From NCBI RefSeq assembly GCF_004348985.1, contig NZ_SMKW01000033.1:1-64000 (forward strand): a stretch of DNA of 64,000 nucleotides. The letters are read 5' to 3'. This stretch comes from Saccharopolyspora elongata (GTDB lineage: Bacteria; Actinomycetota; Actinomycetes; Mycobacteriales; Pseudonocardiaceae). The notes beneath the pieces were generated by a model. It searched no databases. It was not told where the DNA came from and saw only the letters and a list, made by a program, of their open reading frames with translations. The stretch's first letter is position 1, and each line of letters opens with the position of its first letter. Below, one piece after another: positions 53,946 through 61,983 of the stretch. A program made the position numbers and the translations under genes.

Positions 53946-55082
53946 ATGGACGAGGCCGAGGGACGGCCCGCCGACCTCGGAAACCCGCCCGGGGCGGCCG
54001 CCCAGCCGTTCCTCCGCCCGACCCCGATGCTGTTGCAGGGGCAGGACTACTTCTTCCGCTCGCCGGACACGCTGCTGGACTTCCAGGAGCGGATGTTCGG
54101 CGCGGACCTCGTCGCCGATGAGCCCGGCGACCCGGTGCCGTGCGTGCTGGTGCTGGCGCGCGCCGCCGACATGGAGATGAACGAGCTGTCGCTGGCGCTG
54201 GCCGAGCACGACATCCGCATGGTGCGCATCGATGCCGACCGCAGCCTGGACCTCGCCCTCACCATCTACACGGACACGCCGCTGATCGAGTTCCAGCGCT
54301 GGCTGCTGCGGCCGGTCCTGGTCTGGCGGCGGCACTTCGACATCAGCGCAATCCCGGTGGACCCGACCACGGTGCACGGCGCCTACGTCCGCGAGCAGTG
54401 GAGCGCGGTGGCGAACTGGCTCGCCTGCCGGGGTGACTGGGATCAGGTGAACTCGGTGCGCTCCACCGAACACCTCGACCGGCTGACGCAGCTGCAGGGC
54501 GCGTCGGCGGTCGGCCTGCGGGTGCCCCGGACCGCGGTGACCACCATGCCCGGGCGGAGCCGTCCGGGCGGCGGCCGGTGCATCGTCAAGGCGGCCGGGC
54601 ACCACCTGCTCGAACCCGAGCCGGGCGCGCTGCGCGGCCTCTTCCCGCGCCCCCTGGACATCCGGCTCACCGGCGAGGCTCGCGAGCCGGCGCCGGTGCT
54701 GGTCCAGCAGTACCTCGACGCGGATCACGAGCTGCGCGTGTTCGTCATCGGCGATCGGGCGATCGGCTTCCGGGTGCAGAAGCTGGACCCGGCGCAGCTG
54801 TGGGTCGATCCTGATTCGGTAGTGGTGGAACGCGTGGAGGTGCCCGAGGACCTGGTCCAGCGGCTGTTGGCGCTGTGCCGGCAGTGGCGGCTGGACGTGG
54901 CCGGCTTCGACTTACTCGGCGTCGGCGGCGAATGGGTGTTCCTCGAGGTCAACGTGAACTGCGACTGGCGCTGGTTCGAGCACCGGGCCGACTGCGCGGA
55001 CGTCTCGACCGCCGTGCACGACTGGGTGCGGAGCCGCTTCACCGAGCTCTCGACCGCGAAGAACGGCTGGGGGAGCTGGTGA
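53946..55082 (+). CDS. MvdD/RimK-like ATP-grasp ligase
   Basis: A 378-residue ATP-grasp protein. The pre-ATP-grasp region contains RPVLVWRRHFD and REQWSAVANWL, as in MvdC/MvdD and related graspetide ligases. The central KAAGHHLLEPEPG, APVLVQQYLDADHELRVFVIGDRAIGFRVQK and LDVAGFDLLGVGGEWVFLEVNVNCDWRWFE give the ATP- and Mg-binding residues (DHELRVFV; EVNVN). No N-terminal signal. It is coupled to the short peptide gene upstream. Biosynthesis of a crosslinked peptide is my preferred role; no transporter or protease gene is adjacent. Confidence 0.82.
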   Translation: MDEAEGRPADLGNPPGAAAQPFLRPTPMLLQGQDYFFRSPDTLLDFQERMFGADLVADEPGDPVPCVLVLARAADMEMNELSLALAEHDIRMVRIDADRSLDLALTIYTDTPLIEFQRWLLRPVLVWRRHFDISAIPVDPTTVHGAYVREQWSAVANWLACRGDWDQVNSVRSTEHLDRLTQLQGASAVGLRVPRTAVTTMPGRSRPGGGRCIVKAAGHHLLEPEPGALRGLFPRPLDIRLTGEAREPAPVLVQQYLDADHELRVFVIGDRAIGFRVQKLDPAQLWVDPDSVVVERVEVPEDLVQRLLALCRQWRLDVAGFDLLGVGGEWVFLEVNVNCDWRWFEHRADCADVSTAVHDWVRSRFTELSTAKNGWGSW

Positions 55083-55192
55083 CCCAGCGCCCGCCGGCAC
55101 ACCGAGGTGTCCTTCGGCGGTTCGAGGGAACCGAGCGAAGCGCCACTGCGTCGTAACGTGTGCGGCACCCGCCGCGACGAGCAGTGCTGACC

Positions 55193-55266
55193 GCCCCCGT
55201 AGCCCAACTGGCAGAGGCAGACGACTTAAAATCGTCCAAGTGTCGGTTCGAACCCGACCGGGGGCA
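55193..55266 (+). tRNA. Class I tRNA with anticodon TAA (would read UUA, Leu)
   Basis: 74 nt. Acceptor GCCCCCG/CGGGGGC; D arm GCC/GGC; anticodon stem GACGA/TCGTC around the 7-nt loop CTTAAAA (anticodon TAA); variable region only about 5 nt; T arm GTCGG-TTCGAAC-CCGAC; discriminator A; no encoded CCA. A canonical tRNA-Leu has a long class II variable arm, which is missing. An integrase remnant begins 108 bp downstream, so this gene is also the probable attachment site of the element. Confidence 0.85.
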
Positions 55267-55373
55267 CTAGTCCTCGCAGGTCAGTGACCTGGAGAGGCGT
55301 TTTCGGGGCTAGCGGGACGGTGGAGGTATCCATCGTCTACTCATCGCTTTGGTCCTCGGCAAGGGAGTCGGAG

Positions 55374-55804
55374 ATGGGTCGACCGCCCCTCCAGATCGGC
55401 ACTCGCGGCAAGATCAACACGACGCGGTTGGACGGTTGGACGACGTCGCCTGGCGGGCGCGCACGCGGTTCCGGGCCTTCGACGGCAAGACGCGGCTCGT
55501 CGAGCGCTCCGGCCCGACGGAGAAGCGAGCCGTCGAACGGTTGGAGTCGGCGATCGAGCAGCTGCAGAAGTCCAGGGCTCGGCTGACCGTCGACTTTAAA
55601 TTCCGTGACGTGGCGGGGGTATGGCTTGAGAAGGTCGCGCAGCGCCGGGCGGAGACGACCCGCGACAACTATGAGCAGACCCTGAAGAGGATTGTGCTCG
55701 ACCGGATCGGTGATCTGCGTCTGCGGGAGATCAGCGTTCCGGTCCTCGAGGAGTTCTTCGAGAAGCTGGAAGCGGACGGGTATTCGGCGGGCTACCGGCG
55801 ATCG
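55374..55804 (+). pseudogene. Tyrosine integrase, N-terminal fragment
   Basis: MGRPPLQIGTRGKINTTRLD starts in one frame and continues in another as DDVAWRARTRFRAFDGKTRLVERSGPTEKRAVERL..., the AP2-like arm-binding and core-binding domains. The frameshift is explained by a perfect 8-bp tandem duplication GTTGGACG (55427-55434 and 55435-55442); removing one copy restores TRLDDVAWRA. Homology stops at GYRRS (55804), so the catalytic domain is missing here. The C-terminal part is found at 61984-63143. Confidence 0.88.
55553..55804 (+). repeat. 252-bp direct repeat of integrase core, left copy
   Basis: From ATCGAGCAGCTGCAGAAG to GGCGATCG. It matches 61986-62237 at a constant offset of 6433 bp, with scattered mismatches and no gap. 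The two copies bound the lower-GC cargo region. Confidence 0.9.
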
Positions 55805-56354
55805 CTGTCAGCCTCCAGCGCACTGGACAGGGAAACGCCGCATCGTTTGCCATCCCTACGAATGGCGACACGACTTCCAGAACGTTGGCTTGGACTTGGA
55901 TGAGCAACTACGAGCCAAAGTCGCCGTCCGTCAGCACCTCAACGGTCCAGGCGCAGCTGCAACGTGTAACATCCAACAGCAGAAGCTTCAGATCGTGCGC
56001 GCTCCTCAAATCCACTGGCGCAGAGCCTGAAACCGCCTGTGGCTGACAGTCATTGGAAGCGCAGCAATGACAGCCCAACATCACAGAGTGTGACTATCTC
56101 TGTTGTGGTGACCGAGATCCGAATGGGCCGCTCTGGGATGGCGCTGTCGCCCCGATCTTGAGGCCGGGTATAGCTGACTCGCCGATATCTGTGAACAGCA
56201 TGATGTCTTTGCTGACGATGGCAAAAGGGTGAATCTATCAGTGCCTCAGGGCGTAGGCCTTGTCTAGCCCGTTCCGGGCTGACAACATGATCTCGAGCTG
56301 CGCGGACGCATTCTTGGCACTGACTGGGCAGATGCTGAAGAAATAGGAGAATTG
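55805..56354. other. Degenerate region between integrase fragment and cargo genes
   Basis: 550 bp without a convincing gene. Right after the integrase breakpoint one frame reads IVCHPYEWRHDFQNVGLDLDEQ...VAVRQHLNGPGAA... to a stop near 56030, possibly a decayed gene end that I cannot identify. TCACAGAGTGTGA (56081-56093) is a perfect 13-bp dyad. Base composition drops relative to the flanks. AGGAGA at 56345-56350 serves the next gene. Confidence 0.55.
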
Positions 56355-56849
56355 ATGGAAGCGGATCCATTGGGAACGGCATGGAAAATGCATGCTGCAC
56401 TTGTGGAATGGACAGGTAAAGCGGACCTTAAAGCATCATTCTCCTTGACTGTGCAGTCGGTGACGCTGGTTCTTATGGGGATTCTTACCAGTTCCGGTCG
56501 GTTAGCCATGGGATCCGGGTCTGGGGCTTCGCAGATCTTGCTGTGGGCAGGATTCCTACTCATGGCAGGGGGAGCTTCGTGTGCTGCGGTTACGATATCT
56601 CCCAATCTGCGCAAAGAGCGGAGAGGGCCGAATAAGAATGATGATTTCCTCTTCTTCGGCCACCTGCGCACCTGGGAACCAGGAGAGCTAGAGGCTGTAT
56701 TGCGGGAGACGGACCCTTTGCCAGCGTTGTCCCGGCAGTTGGTAGTCATGAGTGAAATTGCCTGGGTCAAACACCGCTGGGTGCAGTGGTCCTTCATCTT
56801 AGCAGTCGTCGGAGCTGCGACGCTCGGTGTCGGTGCTGTAGTTAGATAA
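56355..56849 (+). CDS. Pycsar-type transmembrane effector (DUF5706-like)
   Basis: A 164-residue membrane protein. AWKMHAALVEWTGKADLKASFSLTVQSVTLVLMGIL, then a second hydrophobic hairpin (ILLWAGFLLMAGGASCAAVTI), a loop NDDFLFFGHLRTWEPGELEAVL, and LSRQLVVMSEIAWVKHRWVQWSFILAVVGAATLGVGAVV. The W-x-x-KADLKAS opening, the ffGhlr motif and the helix L-x-x-Q-x-x-x-x-S-x-I-x-x-x-K before the last membrane segment match the Pycsar effector (PycTM) family as I know it. Such effectors damage the membrane when cyclic pyrimidine nucleotides accumulate. Noticeably lower GC than the chromosome. Confidence 0.78.
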   Translation: MEADPLGTAWKMHAALVEWTGKADLKASFSLTVQSVTLVLMGILTSSGRLAMGSGSGASQILLWAGFLLMAGGASCAAVTISPNLRKERRGPNKNDDFLFFGHLRTWEPGELEAVLRETDPLPALSRQLVVMSEIAWVKHRWVQWSFILAVVGAATLGVGAVVR

Positions 56850-56874
56850 GGCGGTAGCCAGAGAGGCTGGCAGG

Positions 56875-57555
56875 GTGAACTTTCGAGAAAAAGTTCCCGA
56901 TCAGGTTTGGCAAGATCTAATTCAGCGTAGCCAACGGCGGCTTTATCGGCGCGGCGTACCACTTCTGCGGCAGGGAGAATCGTCGACCTCGGTAATAGCC
57001 TTGACCGAGGGAACGGTGAAGGTAGTCCAATCCGTAGAGAGCGGTGAGACTCTTACGCTGATGCTCCGCGGCCCCGGAGAGGTTCTGGGGGAAATGGGAG
57101 CCATTTTGGATAGGCCTCGATCGGCTACGGTTAGCGCGGTCTCCGCGTGCGTTGGCCACGTAATGCCGGCTCATGCTTTCCGTGGGTTCATGGAGCGCCA
57201 TCGGCTAGCGGATACGGTCTACCAGTTGGCAGTGGATCGCATGCAGGAGATTGAACGGCTACGCGCTGATCTTGTGAGCCTGACACCAGCTGCGCGAATA
57301 GCGCGGGTGGTGCTCCACCTGGCTATGGAAATCGGGCGTCCGGGCAATGACGGAATTCTCGTGGAACTGGGAATTCCGCGCGATGAGTTGGCCGTAATGG
57401 CGGCGATGAGCCGCTCAGTTGCGGTTCCTCTGCTGAGCCAACTGCAAGGAGCGGGCATTCTGGGCCTCGGTCGTGGCCGCATCACAGTTAGAGACCTGGG
57501 CCGCCTCCGGATAGCTGCTACAGGCCGAGTAGAGCCAGATTACCCAGTGATGTGA
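56875..57555 (+). CDS. CRP/FNR-family cyclic-nucleotide-responsive regulator
   Basis: A 226-residue protein. The cNMP-binding domain has a phosphate-binding cassette GEVLGEMGAILDRPRSATVSAVS that keeps both the Gly-Glu and the Arg that contact ribose and cyclic phosphate in CRP. A long dimer helix follows, then a winged HTH (LTPAARIARVVLHLAMEIGRPG...IPRDELAVMAAMSRSVAVPLLSQLQGAGILGLGRGRITVRDLGRL). GTG start 25 nt after the effector gene. A CRP-like site overlaps its own stop codon and precedes the cyclase operon, suggesting feedback from the cyclic nucleotide to transcription. Confidence 0.88.
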   Translation: MNFREKVPDQVWQDLIQRSQRRLYRRGVPLLRQGESSTSVIALTEGTVKVVQSVESGETLTLMLRGPGEVLGEMGAILDRPRSATVSAVSACVGHVMPAHAFRGFMERHRLADTVYQLAVDRMQEIERLRADLVSLTPAARIARVVLHLAMEIGRPGNDGILVELGIPRDELAVMAAMSRSVAVPLLSQLQGAGILGLGRGRITVRDLGRLRIAATGRVEPDYPVM

Positions 57556-57566
57556 CGTTCCTCACT
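57551..57566. promoter_or_regulatory. Near-consensus CRP site TGTGA-N6-TCACT
   Basis: TGTGACGTTCCTCACT differs from the classical CRP/GlxR palindrome TGTGA-N6-TCACA only at the last base. It overlaps the crp-like stop codon (57553-57555) and lies about 100 bp before the cyclase start, in the only sizeable gap of the cargo cluster. Confidence 0.7.
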
Positions 57567-57664
57567 GCCGAAGCGTCCGGTTCTAGACGGAAAGGCCTGC
57601 CAAGACACGCCAAGGTATCCGCAGATCGGACTGGGAGCCACAGTCAAGTAAAGGGGAACTGACC

Positions 57665-58453
57665 ATGACGCCATCCTGGGAGACGCTATGGCCCTACCGC
57701 GCGGTGCTGGCAGTGGACGCGCGAGGTTTCAGCGCGCACACCAGCAAGACGATGCAGCAACTGAACGCAGACATCCAGCAGGTGCTGGCTCAGACGCTGT
57801 CTGCCATTGGCATGAGCGGCCGTTGGGAGCAGCGGATGTTCGGGCAGCACACGGGCGATGGGTACGTCGCCGGTCTTGAGCCGGAAGTTCTCCCTGGTCT
57901 GGTCGGATGTTTTCCGGAAGCTCTGCGACAGGTCTTGTCGGCATGGCGGAACGGCCATCCTGGCCAGCCCCCGCTACAGCTCCGGGTCAGCATCCATGTT
58001 GGCCCATTGCCAACCACTGGACTGGGTGTCCCTATGGTCCATACACATCGCCTACTGGACGATCAGGCTCTGAGAGATCTGCTGGCGCGGGCCAATCCGG
58101 AAGTCACCAATACGGTGATGATCATCTCCCAGCGAGTGTACGAGGACGTATTCCAAAGTGGCTGCGCGACCGGAGACACCCTCTCTAGCAACTTTTCCCG
58201 CCGCCTGGCAAGGGTCAAGACCTTTGAACAGCCGGCCTGGCTTCATGTGCCGGGCTTGGATTGGCGGCTCGCGGACCCTGCCATCTTCGAGACGCCCGAT
58301 GCCGAACCTGCCTCTGAGGCCTTGCCGGCGCCTTCGGCTTCAGTGAGTGCGACTGCCGCTCCGGGCAGTGTGACTTTCACTCAGCACGGTCCCTACAGCA
58401 TTTCGGGCTACTCGCAGAACATCAACAACACCTTCGGGGGGAATGGCAGGTGA
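57665..58453 (+). CDS. Class III nucleotidyl-cyclase-like protein
   Basis: 262 residues. YRAVLAVDARGFSAHTSKTM resembles the first cyclase strand with metal ligand Asp18. FGQHTGDGYVAGLEP has the GD motif with Asp65. LQLRVSIHVGPLPTTG matches the (l)R-x-x-I-H-x-G strand. So both metal aspartates of a class III (PycC-like) cyclase are in place, although overall similarity is remote. The C-terminal ~40 residues are a Pro/Ala/Ser linker plus the tag TQHGPYSISGYSQNINNTFGG, which resembles a segment of the next protein. ATG with AAGGGGAA upstream. The stop overlaps the next start (GTGA). Confidence 0.72.
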   Translation: MTPSWETLWPYRAVLAVDARGFSAHTSKTMQQLNADIQQVLAQTLSAIGMSGRWEQRMFGQHTGDGYVAGLEPEVLPGLVGCFPEALRQVLSAWRNGHPGQPPLQLRVSIHVGPLPTTGLGVPMVHTHRLLDDQALRDLLARANPEVTNTVMIISQRVYEDVFQSGCATGDTLSSNFSRRLARVKTFEQPAWLHVPGLDWRLADPAIFETPDAEPASEALPAPSASVSATAAPGSVTFTQHGPYSISGYSQNINNTFGGNGR

Positions 58454-61017
58454 ACAGCGGTAACTACCGTGACGAGACTACGGGGAACACGCCTTTAGAA
58501 GGGCAGCAGCTGGAGGCTGGCACGAAAGGTGACGGCGATCGGTTTCGAAATAGCTGGTGGCCGCTGAAACGGAACCAATCCTTCCGTGATGCTCCAGAGC
58601 ATTCCGATCAGCAGCCCGTGCCGCAGCGTTCAGAGATCGGCGCATCGGGCCTGGAGGGTTCGTACCCGAGGGGCGACTTTCCTGCCACGCCGAACGAGCA
58701 TCCCCAAGCGCTGACCTCCGCATCGCACAACACCATTGGGGAGGACGACGACCTCACCGCCTTCGGTGTGCATGCGGCACAGCCAGCACAATCTCAGGAA
58801 GAGGCTGCTTCCGATCCTGGGAACGAAAGGCCAACGCATGGCCCTCATTGGGCTCCGAACCGGGCATTCAGTGCCGAGAGAGCTGACTGGTCAGATTCAC
58901 GGCATTTTAGCCCGCTTGAGCCGGCAGAAGATGGCGAGAAGCGAAACCCATCGCAGCCTTCCGTAGCCATGGAAAATGGTCTCGCATCGGTCGGCCCGGA
59001 GATATCTCTGGGAAACTCCGGACAAGGTGAGTCGTGCTCGGCTGATCAAGCCAGCGGGCAAGTCAACGCCCAACAAGATGTTGAGGGCCGCCCATCAAAG
59101 GTGCCGACACATGTCTCATTTTTTTCCCAAGGAAATGGTTCGGGTCCCACTCATCAGGCCTTCAATCAGAACGTCAACAACTACTGGAAAGCGGATTTCG
59201 TCAGGAAGATTCCCGTTCCGGCCGCCGGCCTCGAAGCATGCTCCGATCGGCGCTTTGTGGAGCCGCGACAGGCTGGCCAGCTGGCAGACGCGGCCAGGGC
59301 TCTTGAGCTTCACGGCGTAGTAGTCCTTAAGGCGCCACCTGGCAATGGTCGTCGTACGGCGGCGCTGAGACTGCTGGCGACTCTGCGATCCGTCCGTGAG
59401 CCGCTGGCGCTTTTCGATCTTGAGCCCGAATGGTCCAAGCCCAGTGTCGAGTTGCTACCCAAGACCGTGGGTGAGGGCTACGTGCTCGATCTTTCGGAGT
59501 TCCCAGAGGGCGAGCCGGACGATCGCTTCGGTCGCGACTTGGCCAACTACGGCGCTGACGATAACCAAAAGGGCTGGTTCCTGGTAGTCCTCGCGAGCCC
59601 ACAACATTGGAAGGGTTCTTGGTTCGAACCTACTTCCAATTTAACAGTGAGCCTGTCGTCGCCGGACGCGAAGCCGCTGGTTGAGCGCGAACTGTCGGCA
59701 CGATCGTGCTTCGATCGCGTGGAGTGGCTTGCGCAGCCTGCCTTTGAGGAGATTTGGCGATCCAACCCGTCCGCCCAGGAGGCCCGCCGCCTCGGACGCA
59801 TCATCGCCAACGCGGATCACCAGAACCTGCAAAAAATCGTAGATGAGTTCAAAGGCTGGCACGATCACATCGAAATGCTCCTGAATAAAGAGCCTAAAGG
59901 CCAAGGGCATCCCAGCCTTCTCTCTACCCGAGCCACGGTGTGGGCTGGTGCGCTGCTCCACGGAGGACAGTCCCGATCAGTCCTCAAGGCTGCGGACGCG
60001 TTGCTGGAGACACTGGAAATTTCGCGCACGCCGGCAGAGGTACTGGCGGACGCCACGTCGTCGCGCCGTCTGCAGGCCGCCAGCCTGAGCCTACGGGGCG
60101 ACCAGGCGTTCCATCAGGAGGACAAACACGACCTCGCACATGCCATTCTGCAGAATCTCTGGGAGGAGTTTCCCACCCAACGTGAGCTTCTTCGTTCGTG
60201 GGCGGTATCGGTAGCAGCGGACCCGTCGATCCCCGATGAGGACGCCGAACTGATCACAAAGATGTTGCTGCGCCTCTCGACAGCCCGTCGCGATGGCGAC
60301 ATCTTGGATAGCATTGGCTCAGGGATTGTCGGTCGACGCCGTCCCTTGGCTGTCGAGGCTTTGACCGATGCGGCGCTCGATCCGCAGATCGGTGCCTATG
60401 TCAGAAATCGTCTCTATTTGTGGGCTAAGCAGGGCAAAGAGGAGAGTGAGACGCTCAAACTTGTCGCAGAGGTCTGTGGCGGGCGGTTAGGCGAGGAACT
60501 CCCTGAGATAGCCTTGACGCGACTCCGTTGGGTCGCGGGACGCGCTCCTCTCGGGTCCCGGACGGTCGCTGATGCGTTCAGCTGCCTCGTGACGACCCGG
60601 CCCGATGAAGTCCGCAAGGCAATGGATACCTGGTTTGACAACGACAAGCTGAAGTGGCAAGCGTTTGTCGTGTTTCTTGCGCTCGCATCCAGTGATCCCG
60701 GCATCGAATTTCTTCTCCAAGGTGTCGAGGATGCAAATGGTCGTCGGCGCTTCGTCGCGGGATGGCAATGGCTACTGGCCCAGGAAGCGGATAGGGAGGT
60801 TGTGAATCGCCAACTGGACAAGTGGGAGAAGCGCGCGGAACAGGGGAGTCTGTCGCGAGAGCTGCTGATCGATTTGTTTGCTGATGTGTACGAACCGGAG
60901 ATTTACCGTGGCGGGCTCAACCGATTCTTCTCCGACACCCGCGACTTTTTCAGGTCTTTCTGGGGTCAGGTTCTGGACGAGGCAATTTATCGCAACCGTC
61001 GTCGTCGTGAAGGGTGA
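58450..61017 (+). CDS. Large P-loop (STAND-like) protein with disordered N-terminus
   Basis: 855 residues. Residues 1-220 are polar, low-complexity and probably disordered. HVSFFSQGNGSGPTHQAFNQNVNNYW (221-246, in pieces) is the tag shared with the cyclase. VVLKAPPGNGRRTAALRLLATL (290-312) is a Walker A-like loop with Arg-Arg where Lys is usual. GYVLDLSEFPEGEPDDRF and GWFLVVLAS could be Walker B and sensor strands. The rest is long helical repeats with no recognised enzyme. It may be a nucleotide-gated scaffold or effector. GTG start overlaps the cyclase stop; its own stop overlaps the next start. Confidence 0.7.
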   Translation: MNSGNYRDETTGNTPLEGQQLEAGTKGDGDRFRNSWWPLKRNQSFRDAPEHSDQQPVPQRSEIGASGLEGSYPRGDFPATPNEHPQALTSASHNTIGEDDDLTAFGVHAAQPAQSQEEAASDPGNERPTHGPHWAPNRAFSAERADWSDSRHFSPLEPAEDGEKRNPSQPSVAMENGLASVGPEISLGNSGQGESCSADQASGQVNAQQDVEGRPSKVPTHVSFFSQGNGSGPTHQAFNQNVNNYWKADFVRKIPVPAAGLEACSDRRFVEPRQAGQLADAARALELHGVVVLKAPPGNGRRTAALRLLATLRSVREPLALFDLEPEWSKPSVELLPKTVGEGYVLDLSEFPEGEPDDRFGRDLANYGADDNQKGWFLVVLASPQHWKGSWFEPTSNLTVSLSSPDAKPLVERELSARSCFDRVEWLAQPAFEEIWRSNPSAQEARRLGRIIANADHQNLQKIVDEFKGWHDHIEMLLNKEPKGQGHPSLLSTRATVWAGALLHGGQSRSVLKAADALLETLEISRTPAEVLADATSSRRLQAASLSLRGDQAFHQEDKHDLAHAILQNLWEEFPTQRELLRSWAVSVAADPSIPDEDAELITKMLLRLSTARRDGDILDSIGSGIVGRRRPLAVEALTDAALDPQIGAYVRNRLYLWAKQGKEESETLKLVAEVCGGRLGEELPEIALTRLRWVAGRAPLGSRTVADAFSCLVTTRPDEVRKAMDTWFDNDKLKWQAFVVFLALASSDPGIEFLLQGVEDANGRRRFVAGWQWLLAQEADREVVNRQLDKWEKRAEQGSLSRELLIDLFADVYEPEIYRGGLNRFFSDTRDFFRSFWGQVLDEAIYRNRRRREG

Positions 61018-61727
61018 GCAGAGCACCAATGTGGAACCTGCGGCGCTATCCGTGGACGCGCGTTGCGTGCACATGGCAGTCCAACCTTCCGGGAGTCCGT
61101 TTCGTTGCCACGGGCAGACTGGCGTACGCGCCCTCAGCGGAGCTGCGTGAGAAAGGCCGCGCTGCAGGGCGGGCGGCTGCAAGGTTGGCACTCGACGCTG
61201 CCGCCAGTGCTATCACTTCTCGACACTCACCGGCCCAGTTTCAGGTAGCTCAAGAGGAGTTGGCGCTGGCTTTCGCGCGATGGACCGAAGTCGATGGCCA
61301 CCCCCACCTGAAGGTGAAGGCCCGTATCGCCCTGGGCCTCACCCCGGACGATCGCGCTCGTGCACAATCGTTTGAGGATGCACGGCGTGAGGAACGTCTT
61401 CGACAAGAAATCCATCGCGAGCGGCTGATACACCTTCGCGATGCTGTGTTCGCCGACCCAGTCCTGGCACGATCCTGGTGGCTTGATCGCCAGAGAAATG
61501 CGCTCATCCAGATGTCTTGGAGGGACTTCAACGAGAAGGTTCTTTCGTCGGTTGGGGCTGTGGATGACACCCACTCCCGGGCGATGCGAGTTGCTCACGT
61601 GCTGGCCGGGGTCATGGAAGACCTCGGAACCGACCCAGGGCGGCAGAAGCAGTTCATCGCGACCGCCCGCGTGGTCCTGGAACAGATGGGTTGGAATTCC
61701 ACTGCGGAGAAGCTGCCGCAGGATTAG
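61014..61727 (+). CDS. Helical partner protein of unknown function
   Basis: A 237-residue protein starting at the GTG that overlaps the previous stop. The first ~45 residues look beta-rich (WTRVACTWQSNLPGVRFVATGRLAYAPS); the rest is helical and charged (REKGRAAGRAAARLALDAAASAI, RAQSFEDARREERLRQEIHRERLIHLRDAVFADPVLARSWWLDRQ, HSRAMRVAHVLAGVMEDL). No signal or membrane helix. I do not recognise the family. The tight coupling implies it works stoichiometrically with the P-loop protein. Confidence 0.7.
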   Translation: MSRAPMWNLRRYPWTRVACTWQSNLPGVRFVATGRLAYAPSAELREKGRAAGRAAARLALDAAASAITSRHSPAQFQVAQEELALAFARWTEVDGHPHLKVKARIALGLTPDDRARAQSFEDARREERLRQEIHRERLIHLRDAVFADPVLARSWWLDRQRNALIQMSWRDFNEKVLSSVGAVDDTHSRAMRVAHVLAGVMEDLGTDPGRQKQFIATARVVLEQMGWNSTAEKLPQD

Positions 61728-61983
61728 TCACCGTCCCGCGGCCGAGTCGAGGTCTGCCAGGGCAGCCTCCAGCGGACGTAGGCCGGGGATGCTGAGCACT
61801 GATGGCGTCAGCGGCGAAGGTATCTGGTGAGCTTGGGAAGTCCGGATTATGTCGACGACAACCATCGCTTATCCATGGTTTATGGCCCGCTGCCCGGCGT
61901 GGTGAGCCGCGATGAGTCACATGGCGAGATTGGTATCGCCGCAGCTCAGCGCGATCAGGTACGCTGCAGCACGGCAAGCTCTG

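Noticed and set aside
55692-56030. Independent gene reading IVCHPYEWRHDFQNV... after the integrase breakpoint
   Set aside because: No start signal of its own; it begins inside the integrase repeat and ends quickly. Treated as a remnant in the degenerate region.
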